A stretch of DNA of 15,708 bases from Candidatus Methanocorpusculum equi (GCA_018065685.1 JAGHSU010000150.1:1-15708); one strand, 5' to 3'. Counted from the stretch's first letter, positions 1 through 7,469 are shown. Numbers and translations are program-made. The notes: a model not told the origin generated them from the sequence alone.

Positions 1-1025
1 TATGTATCTGTGCATTCCTATTGTGTCTGTGCCGGGAAATCCGTTCGGCGGGTTCTGTCTGATTTCCACGTTTGAATCCGTGTTTGCCTGGCAAAATGAC
101 CTCTCCGGTTTTGAGCGGCTGCTTTCTTTCCAACTCTGAAAACAGCTTTCAAATCCTGCTTTCAGGGGCTATTCAGGCCGGAATCTCCCGGGTGTGCTCA
201 TCCTTTCATCCCGGTGGCGGCCTGAATACGGTTCATTTCCCGGTTTTTGAAAGGGGCTGCGGTAGTGTCCGTTTTTCTGCCGCAGTCTCATTTATAGGCG
301 GCTCTTTCAAGTCCGGCGGTCTGAAAGCACGTTCGTAAGGCATGGATGTCTGGTAAACAGAAGGGGTTTCAAACCGCAGTCCCTGAGCTGGCAGATTCCA
401 GGGATAAATGGTTCGATTCACCGGTTAAATGGGAAATGCATGCTGTATCATGGCTTTTTGGGAATGCCCGTGGAAGATTTGTTTCATCTCTTTTTGTCAG
501 GGAATCCGGTTTCGGTTCGGGGTGTTAACTTCGTCTGCAGAAAGCGCTTTTCCTTTTTCCAGGTGTGCCTCATTTCCTCTCCTTTGATGATGGTTGTATC
601 TTTTGGATTTGGTTGGCAGCAGTTTTGATAATTTTATCCTGATGTTTTTATCCTGATATTTTTCTGGCACTCTTATAGTATTCTCTCTGCCGGCTCCTCT
701 TTTCCATTTGCGTGTCAGTCACTATTTTTGAGTTCACTCTCCTTTTTGGATCATGATTTTTCTTTGGTCGGCCGAAAAACATACCTTCATATCGGGATTT
801 TAAAGCCATTTCGGATTGTGGGTAATGTATTCCATCGTCTGGAGTATTAGCCACACTCTATTTTCGTTTATTTGCGTGTTCTCTTTTTCATAGCCGGCAC
901 TGCTTCTCATCAGCAGTCCTGTGGTCCCGGATTTTCTGAAAAATTGTGAAAACTTCATTTTGGACTTTATTTTTAAAAATAAGCTCTATTTATTGGTATT
1001 TTAGAACCTTGAAAATGCCCGAAAA
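1..1025. other. Gene-free region left of the dif-like site
   Basis: No open frame here has recognisable protein features. The longest (72-338 on +, 233-421 on -, 648-854 on -) are short, mutually overlapping and of odd composition. The + strand is conspicuously richer in T than in A. From about 600 onward the sequence becomes AT-rich. A 12-base element, TTTTATCCTGAT, occurs twice at 632-643 and 646-657. No tRNA, rRNA or CRISPR signature was found. It could be a decayed gene, an untranslated RNA locus or terminus-proximal spacer; the sequence does not decide. Confidence 0.6.
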
Positions 1026-1053
1026 ATTTCGCATAATACATATTATGCGAAAT
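1026..1053. other. dif: Putative dif site (XerA recombination site)
   Basis: Two 11-bp arms, ATTTCGCATAA (1026-1036) and TTATGCGAAAT (1043-1053), are exact reverse complements around a 6-bp centre, TACATA (1037-1042). Perfect symmetry extends from 1025 to 1054, broken only by the two central bases CA. This 11-6-11 design is that of Xer/dif sites. Compared from memory with the E. coli dif site, about 21 of 28 positions agree, including CGCATAA and TTATG next to the crossover region. The only tyrosine recombinase gene in the window starts about 28 bp downstream, as in other single-recombinase systems (XerS/difSL, XerH/difH). Identical arms fit a system with one recombinase rather than XerC plus XerD. 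The alternative is an operator for a symmetric transcription factor. Confidence 0.75.
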
Positions 1054-1060
1054 TATATAT
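1053..1060 (+). promoter_or_regulatory. TATA box of xerA, abutting the dif-like site
   Basis: TTATATAT lies about 25 bp before the ATG at 1081, the usual archaeal spacing to the transcription start, so the mRNA is probably leaderless or nearly so. The purine-rich GCGAAA just upstream (1047-1052) would serve as BRE and is also the right arm of the dif-like palindrome. Confidence 0.6.
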
Positions 1061-1080
1061 CTGATGGGCTCCAATATAGT

Positions 1081-2022
1081 ATGTTAACAATGGCAGAAGT
1101 GCGGAGAACATTCGGTTCCTGGATTCCAAGGTACATCAGCAGCCTTCAGACCAAGAACTATTCGGCAAGTACTGTGGAGGCATACGAACGTGTGCTGAAA
1201 CTATTTGCCAGGTACGAGATGTACCTCAAAGAAAATGACGGTGAACTTCCTGCAGCTACTGCGGATTTTGAGGACAAAACCCTTGGAGCAGATATAGATG
1301 TGACTTCTCTGGATATTGTTGATTTCTTTACGCTTATCAGAAATGAACGTCATTTATCAGCCTCCAGTATCCATCAGTACTATTCGGCTTTATCCTCATT
1401 TTACCAGTATCTGATTAAACAGGACGTTTTATCGGCGAATCCGATGGATAAGATTGACAGGCCGAAGATTAAAGACCGGGAGCTTAAGTATCTGCGTCAC
1501 CAGCAGGTTATGGAGTTCATCTCCTCTTTGAAAAACCCCCGTGATTCTCTCCTGGTCAGGACAATTTATGCGACCGGAATGCGTGTTTCAGAGGTTTGCG
1601 GAATGAAGATTGAGCACATCGATTATAACGAGGAAACAATCCGTGTTCGCGGAAAAGGAGGCAAAATAAGGGTTGTTTTCTGTGATTTTGACACTCTGAA
1701 TATGATTCGGAAACATGTCGGAGAGAGGAAAACCGGCTTTGTTTTTGAAGGACGCGGTGGTGCTGCCCTGTCCCCCCGGACGGTGCAGCATGTCTTTAAT
1801 CTCTATGCTCCGGAGGGTATTACTCCGCATAAAATCCGCCACAGCTATGCCAGTGAACTGTACCGCAGATCTCACAATATCCGTGTTGTTCAGGAAAATC
1901 TCGGCCATACGTCGATTAAAACCACTGAAATCTATGTCCACACGGACCTTGATGAGAGAAGAGAGGCATATCACCAGTACTTCCCGCTTGCAAATAACGG
2001 TCCGGAATCAGTTGCGAAGTAA
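1081..2022 (+). CDS. xerA: XerA tyrosine recombinase/integrase
   Basis: This is a tyrosine recombinase of the XerC/XerD/XerA type, the enzyme that resolves chromosome dimers at dif. Numbered from the ATG at 1081 (313 aa), the N-terminal SAM-like core-binding domain covers about residues 8-120. It includes SASTVEAYERVLKLF and SASSIHQYYSALSSFYQYL. The catalytic domain has the full residue set: R168 in TGMRVSEV, K192 in the GKGGK beta-hairpin, H250 and R253 in HKIRHSYAS, H276 in LGHTSI, and nucleophile Y285 in TEIYVHTD. The frame is open back to 946, but that longer start would translate the dif-like palindrome and TATA box, so 1081 (or 1090) is preferred. Length fits chromosomal Xer proteins, and no phage or IS genes flank it. 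The close dif-like site argues for a housekeeping role rather than a mobile-element integrase. Confidence 0.9.
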   Translation: MLTMAEVRRTFGSWIPRYISSLQTKNYSASTVEAYERVLKLFARYEMYLKENDGELPAATADFEDKTLGADIDVTSLDIVDFFTLIRNERHLSASSIHQYYSALSSFYQYLIKQDVLSANPMDKIDRPKIKDRELKYLRHQQVMEFISSLKNPRDSLLVRTIYATGMRVSEVCGMKIEHIDYNEETIRVRGKGGKIRVVFCDFDTLNMIRKHVGERKTGFVFEGRGGAALSPRTVQHVFNLYAPEGITPHKIRHSYASELYRRSHNIRVVQENLGHTSIKTTEIYVHTDLDERREAYHQYFPLANNGPESVAK

Positions 2023-2040
2023 TTTATAGAATGTGTAATA

Positions 2041-2049
2041 AACTATATG
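2041..2049 (+). promoter_or_regulatory. Likely TATA box for the DUF5806-like gene
   Basis: AACTATATG lies about 30 bp before the ATG at 2078, in an AT-rich spacer after the xerA stop. The gene may therefore be transcribed independently of xerA with a very short leader. A second TATA-like stretch at 2053-2064 is too close to the start to serve. Confidence 0.4.
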
Positions 2050-2077
2050 ATGCTATACTATAATTTGACCCATAACC

Positions 2078-3142
2078 ATGAGTGATGAATACCAAAATCC
2101 CGAAAACCCGGGGGCTGTCCCGCTGCCGGAAGAAAAAGAGACTGAAACGGTTTCTTTTCCTGCAGAAACAGCGGATGGGGCAGCTGTCCCCCCTGTTTCT
2201 GCTGAGAGCAGTCTTTCAGAAATCCCTGCAGAAGTACCGCCTGCTTCAGATGTCCCGTCAGCTGAGAGTTCATCTGATGTGATTCCTGCCGCAGAAACTC
2301 CGGCAGATGCTGCTGCATCTTTTACTTCTGCCCCGGCAGAGGGAAGCCCGTCAGAGTCTGTTCCTGTCGAAACCTCTCCGGAAGAACAGCTGCAAACCGC
2401 TGTCCCGGGAGACAGGGATGATTATTTCACCGAAGAGCCGCCGAAACTCAAATACTATGATGAGTCGGAGCGGCAGGACGAGATTAACAAATATAAGAAG
2501 TTTAAAAAGGTCGACGGCGCAACCTACCGGAAGGTGAATGTCTTTCTCAGGAAACGTACCTACATCACGGCACGTGAGTGGGCAATTGCCCGTCTTTGTG
2601 CTGATTTCAAAACCCCCTACGGCTCCGAGATGACTTTTATCGGCGAGCATCTCCCCGAACTCTGCCCCTTCATGGAAGAGACCTATTCACCTCAGGCGGT
2701 CAATCAGGCACGTGCTTCATTTAAACGGAAGGTCAGAAAGTCCGCAGCAACATTCCTCTACGGGGCAATGTGCGGTTTCTTCACCCCCGAAGAGCTTGAC
2801 GACATTCTCTTTGAGGCAAATGAAGTCTCCAAATTCTTCCTCGAAATCGAAGGAACATCCCTGGAGCTCGACGACGAAATTGAGATCGAGGATAAGATCT
2901 CAGGCATCATGAAAAAGTTAGGGGACTCGGCCCGTATTCTTCTGAAAAACAGAGCAGAGGATGAGAAGGAGTCCGATGATGAAGAGGACGGGGACGAGGA
3001 AGAAGATGAAGAGGTTGAGGTAGTCCCGGTCGAAGGACCGGTATCAAAACCGACCCCATCCGCTGATTCTGCGGCTGACAGCCCGTCTGAAGAGGTACCT
3101 GAAGCACAAACCCCCTCTCCATCCGGTACCGACCAACCATAA
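2078..3142 (+). CDS. DUF5806-like conserved archaeal protein with disordered tails
   Basis: This 354-aa cytoplasmic protein has a folded core between two low-complexity tails. Residues 1-120 are rich in Pro, Ala, Ser and Glu. Residues 293-354 begin with a long Asp/Glu run and end in Pro/Ser. The core (about 130-290) contains KYKKFKKVDGATYRKVNVFL, RTYITAREWAIARLCADF, TYSPQAVNQARASFKRKVR and ATFLYGAMCGFFTPEELDDI. I recognise this pattern as the DUF5806-type family found in haloarchaea and Methanomicrobia; this is recall, not a search. The function is unknown. The ITAREWAIARLCADF and SPQAVNQARASFKRKVRK helices are basic and could bind nucleic acid, but that is inference. The gene lies 55 bp after xerA and 36 bp before the phosphohexomutase, on the same strand. 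The tails may be poorly conserved. Confidence 0.75.
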   Translation: MSDEYQNPENPGAVPLPEEKETETVSFPAETADGAAVPPVSAESSLSEIPAEVPPASDVPSAESSSDVIPAAETPADAAASFTSAPAEGSPSESVPVETSPEEQLQTAVPGDRDDYFTEEPPKLKYYDESERQDEINKYKKFKKVDGATYRKVNVFLRKRTYITAREWAIARLCADFKTPYGSEMTFIGEHLPELCPFMEETYSPQAVNQARASFKRKVRKSAATFLYGAMCGFFTPEELDDILFEANEVSKFFLEIEGTSLELDDEIEIEDKISGIMKKLGDSARILLKNRAEDEKESDDEEDGDEEEDEEVEVVPVEGPVSKPTPSADSAADSPSEEVPEAQTPSPSGTDQP

Positions 3143-3145
3143 CTT

Positions 3146-3156
3146 ATTTTTTAAAA
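3146..3156 (+). promoter_or_regulatory. TATA box / T-tract before the phosphohexomutase
   Basis: ATTTTTTAAAA centres about 28 bp before the ATG at 3179, the expected archaeal promoter spacing for a leaderless message. The T6 run lies directly after the preceding stop codon and could also act as a terminator for the upstream gene. Confidence 0.5.
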
Positions 3157-3178
3157 GACCACTGATATACTATACACT

Positions 3179-4555
3179 ATGGCACTGCAAAAACTTGAAA
3201 AAACCTATTTCGGTACAAACGGCGTTCGTGGAGTCAGCGGGAAAGATATGCACCCGGGATTTGCGCTCGGAATCGCCGAAGCGTACGGAACTCTTCTGGG
3301 TCCCGGGAAAACCGTCGGTCTTGGCATGGATACAAGAACATCGGGGCCTTCACTTGGCGCTGCGGTAAAGGCAGGGCTTTGCGCATGCGGCTGCAATGTT
3401 ATTGATTTCGGGATTCTTCCAACCCCCGCGCTGCAGTATCTGATTCTTTCAAAGAAACTTGACGGGGGTGTGATGATTACCGCCTCTCACAATCCTCCGG
3501 AGTATAACGGCATTAAGCTGATAGAAGCCGATGGAACGGAGATGGGAGATGAACGGACCATCGATGTTGAGCAGATTTATATTAACGGCCGGAAGAAGCT
3601 GGCAGACTGGGACACGCAGGGTCGGTTGTCTGAGGATTTCGAAGCATACAGACTTTATATCGATGCGATTGTATCAGCGGTCCCGGCCGGTGTCGGAACC
3701 GGCTTTACAATCGCAATCGACCCGGGAAACGGGGCTGCATGCAGAACCGCTCCGGAGATTTTCAGGCGTCTGGGATGCACTGTCGAGGTGGTAAACCCCG
3801 GGTTTGACGGCATGTTTCCGGGACGGCTTCCGGAGCCGTCAGAAGAGGGACTGCGCGGTCTTTCAGCCGCGGTTGTTAACTCCGGTGCGGCATTTGGTAT
3901 TGCCCATGACGGGGATGCGGACCGTGCCGTCTTTGTTGATGAGAAGGGACGGTTCATCGATGGAAACATCGCTTTAGCTCTTCTTGCTTCGTATTATGCG
4001 GAGCAGCAGCCGGGAGGAGAGATTGTAACGCCCCTTAGTTCATCCGGTGTTATCGAGGCCGCGGGAGCTGAGTTCGGGTGTTCCACGCTTTACACCGTTG
4101 TCGGAAGCCCGTATGTCGCCAGGACGATGCGCGAAGAGCTTGCCGCGGGGCATACTATCATCATCGGAGGCGAGGGAAACGGCGGCGTCATCTATCCGAA
4201 GCATCAGTTCTGCCGTGACGGGGGCATGTCGGGAGCGGTCCTTCTGGCATTACTCTCCACGCGGAAGGTGCCTCTTTCCTCTCTGATTGAAAAGCTTCCA
4301 AAGTACACGATGTATCAGGAAAAGCGTACCACGTCGAGAGCAAAAGAGATAACAGAACACATGAAGGAATACTTCAAAGATCTTCCGATGGACACCCGTG
4401 ACGGCATCCGGATTACAAAAGGCGGGGCATGGGCTTTAATCCGCCCGTCGGGCACCGAGCCGCTTATCCGCATCTATGCCGAGTCCCGTGATGCAGCTGA
4501 AGCAAAAGAGCTGATTGGTGAAATCCTTTCGGAAATCACACCCTTCCTGACATAA
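3179..4555 (+). CDS. glmM: Phosphoglucosamine/phosphomannose mutase family enzyme
   Basis: This alpha-D-phosphohexomutase interconverts sugar 6-phosphate and 1-phosphate, probably glucosamine-phosphate on the path to UDP-GlcNAc. All four family signatures are present. The phosphoserine loop TASHNP carries S103, the Mg-binding loop DGDADR is at 244-249, the sugar-recognition loop GEGNGG is at 331-336, and the phosphate-binding loop RPSGTEP is at 422-428. The N-terminal FGTNGVRG (11-18) and DTRTSG (51-56) are typical as well. At 458 aa the protein is full length for the archaeal GlmM/ManB group. Substrate choice between glucosamine-, manno- and gluco-phosphate cannot be settled from motifs, so the symbol is tentative. 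The product would feed glycan, S-layer or coenzyme precursors. The 3' end overlaps the convergent NTPase gene by 20 bp. Confidence 0.93.
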   Translation: MALQKLEKTYFGTNGVRGVSGKDMHPGFALGIAEAYGTLLGPGKTVGLGMDTRTSGPSLGAAVKAGLCACGCNVIDFGILPTPALQYLILSKKLDGGVMITASHNPPEYNGIKLIEADGTEMGDERTIDVEQIYINGRKKLADWDTQGRLSEDFEAYRLYIDAIVSAVPAGVGTGFTIAIDPGNGAACRTAPEIFRRLGCTVEVVNPGFDGMFPGRLPEPSEEGLRGLSAAVVNSGAAFGIAHDGDADRAVFVDEKGRFIDGNIALALLASYYAEQQPGGEIVTPLSSSGVIEAAGAEFGCSTLYTVVGSPYVARTMREELAAGHTIIIGGEGNGGVIYPKHQFCRDGGMSGAVLLALLSTRKVPLSSLIEKLPKYTMYQEKRTTSRAKEITEHMKEYFKDLPMDTRDGIRITKGGAWALIRPSGTEPLIRIYAESRDAAEAKELIGEILSEITPFLT

Positions 4556-5042
4556 AATACACTATTTTTTCCGGGATAAAGTCCCGGTTTTCTTTTGTTA
4601 CGGTGAGAAGGATAATATCGTCCCGTGCTCTCACCGCATCCAGAAATGCGTTTTTTTTGTTCCGGATAACACCAAGGACAGGGGTTGCACCATCCAGTGT
4701 TTCAAAGACGGTCTGCTGAAATGTTTTTGCATCCGATTCAAGAAATCCCAGTTCATCCATGAGGATAAGTTTTGCAGGACGCTTCAGAAGAGATGCTCCG
4801 TATGTGTCAAAGATTTCCGGATATGCCTCTCGTTTATCCGGCATCCGGTGTGCCGCTTTTTGTCCGTCTTCGGGCCGCATCTCTGCCGGGTACAGCATAA
4901 CATCAGAGCTTCCGTCCTCTTTGACGTTTGCTCCTGCTGTCCGAAAGCCCCCGGGTGTTACATTAAGCATCTGAAGTGCTTTGCTAACCGCTGTACTTTT
5001 TCCAATCTGTCTCTCACCGGTCAGGAAGATGTGTTTTTTCAT
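4536..5042 (-). CDS. THEP1-like nucleoside-triphosphatase (NTPase_1 family)
   Basis: This is a small P-loop NTPase of 168 aa. The Walker A motif GERQIGKST is at residues 9-17 and the Walker B segment LILMDELGFLE is at 92-102. The C-terminal IVYFMSGRV strand and the overall size match the archaeal and bacterial THEP1/NTPase_1 family. These proteins hydrolyse NTPs in vitro but their cellular role is not established. The gene lies 121 bp downstream of the cyclo-ligase gene on the same strand. That spacer contains a 14-bp palindrome, so it may have its own promoter. Its 3' end overlaps the convergent phosphohexomutase by 20 bp and carries that gene's terminator hairpin. Confidence 0.85.
   Translation of the reverse strand: MKKHIFLTGERQIGKSTAVSKALQMLNVTPGGFRTAGANVKEDGSSDVMLYPAEMRPEDGQKAAHRMPDKREAYPEIFDTYGASLLKRPAKLILMDELGFLESDAKTFQQTVFETLDGATPVLGVIRNKKNAFLDAVRARDDIILLTVTKENRDFIPEKIVYFMSGRV
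4571..4594 (+). terminator. Hairpin plus T-tract terminator of the phosphohexomutase
   Basis: CCGGGA (4571-4576) pairs with TCCCGG (4582-4587) across a 5-base loop and is followed by TTTTCTTTT. It starts 16 bases after the phosphohexomutase stop and lies wholly inside the 3' coding part of the convergent NTPase gene. A T6 run also precedes the stem. Confidence 0.55.
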
Positions 5043-5083
5043 TTGCTGTAGTTATGTATTTACGGCAGATACAATGAGTTTTT

Positions 5084-5097
5084 CGGCATGCATGCCG
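5084..5097. promoter_or_regulatory. 14-bp perfect palindrome upstream of the NTPase gene
   Basis: CGGCATGCATGCCG is fully self-complementary. It lies 42-55 bp before the NTPase start, next to a TTTTAA stretch at 5100-5105 (minus-strand sense) that could be a TATA element. The position suits an operator for a dimeric regulator, but no regulator is identified. Confidence 0.35.
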
Positions 5098-5163
5098 CGG
5101 TTAAAAGGGAGGTTGACGGATACGGGTAAACGGATGATGAGGTAAATAGTACGCAGATGAATC

Positions 5164-5721
5164 CTAACACAGGATTATTTCATCTTCGGTGACAATCTCA
5201 TCCATCCGGACATCAAATGCTTCTGCAGGCACCATCTCCGCCTCCTGGGAGGAGAATGCGGCACCTATCTTTTTTACTCCGGGGTTTGCTTCAAGGAATC
5301 TGTCATAATATCCTGCCCCGTATCCAAGTCTGTTTCCCCTGCGGTCGAAGCCCACCATGGGGAGGACCACACACTCAACGCGGCATCCGGAGATTGGAAT
5401 CTCCGCGGAAACCGGTTCCGGGACGTTAAAGGTTGAACACTCCAGATTTTTCGTATCCTCTATGACAGAAAGCCGGAGCGTGTGTGTTTCGCGTTCAATA
5501 ATCGGGAGAACAACGGTTTTACCGGCTGCAATCAGTTCTTCGATAAACGGCATCGTATCCACTTCCGGCTCCTTTGGAGCGTATGCCATGATGACAGAGT
5601 ATTCTGCTGTCTCCTCAAGGAGCTTTTTGCAGATGGAGCGGCTTTTCTCAGCCCGGATATCTGGAGACATCGCAGCACGCCGCTCTTTTAACACAGCACG
5701 TAAGGTTGACTTATCCATCAT
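5164..5721 (-). CDS. 5-formyltetrahydrofolate cyclo-ligase family protein
   Basis: This enzyme family makes 5,10-methenyltetrahydrofolate from 5-formyltetrahydrofolate with ATP. The diagnostic C-terminal block GFDRRGNRLGYGAGYYDR is at residues 124-141, preceded by the beta strand VVLPMV. The N-terminal TLRAVLKERRAAMS is the usual basic ATP-binding helix, and YAPKEPEVDTMPFIEE follows the family pattern. At 185 aa it is full length. Start ATGs are adjacent (5721 and 5718). It begins 11 bp after the pyrophosphatase stop, so the two are probably cotranscribed. In a methanogen the main one-carbon carrier is tetrahydromethanopterin, so the substrate may be a folate used in biosynthesis or a pterin analogue. 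The sequence cannot tell. Confidence 0.92.
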   Translation of the reverse strand: MMDKSTLRAVLKERRAAMSPDIRAEKSRSICKKLLEETAEYSVIMAYAPKEPEVDTMPFIEELIAAGKTVVLPIIERETHTLRLSVIEDTKNLECSTFNVPEPVSAEIPISGCRVECVVLPMVGFDRRGNRLGYGAGYYDRFLEANPGVKKIGAAFSSQEAEMVPAEAFDVRMDEIVTEDEIILC

Positions 5722-5732
5722 AGGTACCCGGT

Positions 5733-7352
5733 TTACCGCATCTCAAGAATTCTTCCAAACCCTGGAACGAAATCCTTTTTCCGTGAGACAACTCCCGGGA
5801 GATGAACCGGCGTGTTCCAGTGAGGGGAGGTGGAAAGCACCATATCCTCCGATGCCGCAAACATGTCAGACAACATATCCGCGATACTCGTGTAAAGAGC
5901 GACATAGATGTCCGGAGCATCTGCCCCTTTTATCTTCTCATTCAGCGCCGCATAAATTTCTGTGCTGTGCTCACGCGCATACTCATACGACGGGGTCAGA
6001 ATCTGTGCGATAACCACCCGTTTTGAGGCAAGCGTAAACTCCTTCGTGTCCCGTTCGAGAAGTTCTTTCTGAGATACGCCGGATAATGCCATTCCTTCGC
6101 TGATGAGCTCTTTGCTGTATGACTCTGTGTTCACCTGTGCAATCTCTGCGAGTGCTGCTGCCGCCTTTTTGTCCGCATCCGTGGTCGTTGACATCTTAAG
6201 GCCAAGCGTATCGGAAAGGATTCCGGAAAGGAGAATCCCTGCAGTGCATCTGTCGGGTGTTACTCCCGCCTCAAAGAAGCGGCCTGCAATAATCGTTGAG
6301 GTGGAACCGACCGGTTCCATCGTGAAACGAATCGGTTTTAGTGTCGACATTGCTCCGAGACGGTGATGGTCGATGATTTCTATCACATCTGCGGTCTCGA
6401 TACCGTCCACCGCCTGACTGTACTCATTGTGGTCTAAGAGAATTACGGATTTTGCCGCATTATCCATCAGTGAGTTGCGGGCGACGTTTCCGAGGAGTTT
6501 TCCCTCGTCATCGACCACACAGGCGGTACGGTAGCGTGTTCCTGAAACAACCTGTTTTACGTACTCAACCGTGTCATTCATCCGGACCGTCGGCACATCT
6601 GTGGCCATCATTGTCCCTGCAGGAAGGGTTAAATGAATCATCTTTGTCGTACCAAAGGCGTCCGCGTCGGTTCCAATCAGCGTTACATTCTTTTCCTTTG
6701 CGGCAGAGATGACCCGCTCCCCGATAGGGGCGGAGTCAGCAATGATGAGTGCTGCAATCCCCGCGGATATTAAAGCGAGCTGCGTTGGCTCGTCATCACC
6801 CACGACTGCTATATCTTTGCTTGTTATGCGGGAGAGGATGACGTGCAGGGCGTCGATTGAGATGTAGACCGAACCTTCTAAAATCTCTTGGGATTTTACA
6901 AACACCTTCCCGTGTAAAATCCTGGCCAGTGCATCGACTTTGATGGGGGAGACAGAGAGTGTTTCCATCTTTGTGTTGGAGACATAGGCTCTTGCAAGGC
7001 CGTGTTCCGAGATAAGACCGGTGAGTTTTCCGTTTTCATCGGTGATCGGGAGGTTTCGCAGATTGTTTTTATCCATCAGTTCGATGACATCGAAGGCAGG
7101 GGTTGATGCAAGCGCGCTTTCATGGTGGGTATTTTTCAGATCGGACACCGACGGCTCGACATTCATAATCAGCGCAGGCTCTTCTGCTCCGAACTTTTTA
7201 AGTGCATATTCCGACTCGGCGTTTAGCTTTCCGCAGACGGCGGGAATGTAGGTATTTCCCCCGTTCCGGTTCAGAAATGCGGCATATCCGATTGCGCTGC
7301 AGACCGAATCCGTGTCAGGATGTTTATGTCCTAAGATATAGATGTTATTCAT
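5733..7352 (-). CDS. ppaC: Mn-dependent inorganic pyrophosphatase with CBS-DRTGG insert
   Basis: This family II (DHH) cytosolic pyrophosphatase hydrolyses PPi to phosphate. The metal-binding signature GHKHPDTDS (8-16) supplies H9, D13 and D15. The second half of the site is LLDHNE (305-310) and IIDHHR (326-331). The C-terminal DHHA2 substrate-binding signature is SRKKDF (523-528). Inserted between DHH strands are a CBS motif at about 78-128, a DRTGG-like segment at about 130-240 and a second CBS at about 247-300. This gives 539 aa against about 310 for the plain enzyme. In studied CBS-PPases the insert binds adenine nucleotides and tunes activity, so energy-state regulation is expected here. 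It heads the leftward operon. Its promoter is probably in the shared region 7373-7394. Confidence 0.94.
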   Translation of the reverse strand: MNNIYILGHKHPDTDSVCSAIGYAAFLNRNGGNTYIPAVCGKLNAESEYALKKFGAEEPALIMNVEPSVSDLKNTHHESALASTPAFDVIELMDKNNLRNLPITDENGKLTGLISEHGLARAYVSNTKMETLSVSPIKVDALARILHGKVFVKSQEILEGSVYISIDALHVILSRITSKDIAVVGDDEPTQLALISAGIAALIIADSAPIGERVISAAKEKNVTLIGTDADAFGTTKMIHLTLPAGTMMATDVPTVRMNDTVEYVKQVVSGTRYRTACVVDDEGKLLGNVARNSLMDNAAKSVILLDHNEYSQAVDGIETADVIEIIDHHRLGAMSTLKPIRFTMEPVGSTSTIIAGRFFEAGVTPDRCTAGILLSGILSDTLGLKMSTTTDADKKAAAALAEIAQVNTESYSKELISEGMALSGVSQKELLERDTKEFTLASKRVVIAQILTPSYEYAREHSTEIYAALNEKIKGADAPDIYVALYTSIADMLSDMFAASEDMVLSTSPHWNTPVHLPGVVSRKKDFVPGFGRILEMR

Positions 7353-7372
7353 TGGGCGGTTTTCCTGTGGTT

Positions 7373-7394
7373 ATTATATTGGTCTTTATATATA
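7373..7394. promoter_or_regulatory. Shared divergent promoter region (TATA elements)
   Basis: TTTATATATA at 7385-7394 reads on the minus strand as TATATATAAA, about 33-42 bp before the pyrophosphatase start. A second AT element, ATTATATT (7373-7380), lies closer. The self-complementary TATATATA could also serve the rightward transporter gene with a leader of about 50 bases. That gene has another candidate, TATTAATAG near 7432-7440, for a nearly leaderless start. Confidence 0.4.
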
Positions 7395-7469
7395 GGTGCT
7401 GCTACGAGATAAGAGTTTGCGGAGATGATGACTATTAATAGAGAGAGATTGATATCTTAGCACACACAA

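Noticed and set aside
405..427. tRNA T-arm-like GGTTCGATTC
   Set aside because: The flanking bases do not pair into a T-stem and no cloverleaf can be drawn around it.
72..854. Small open frames of 60-88 codons on both strands (72-338, 233-421, 346-528, 440-628, 648-854)
   Set aside because: They overlap each other, have no recognisable motifs, no good start signals and odd composition.
1025..1054. Inverted repeat of an insertion sequence or integrated element carrying the recombinase
   Set aside because: No second copy, target duplication or element genes are seen; neighbours are housekeeping genes and the 11-6-11 design matches dif.
946..1080. Upstream extension of the xerA frame starting at ATG 946
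   Set aside because: It would translate the dif-like palindrome and TATA box, and the added 45 residues do not look like a Xer N-terminus. The spacing of TATA to ATG 1081 supports the shorter start.
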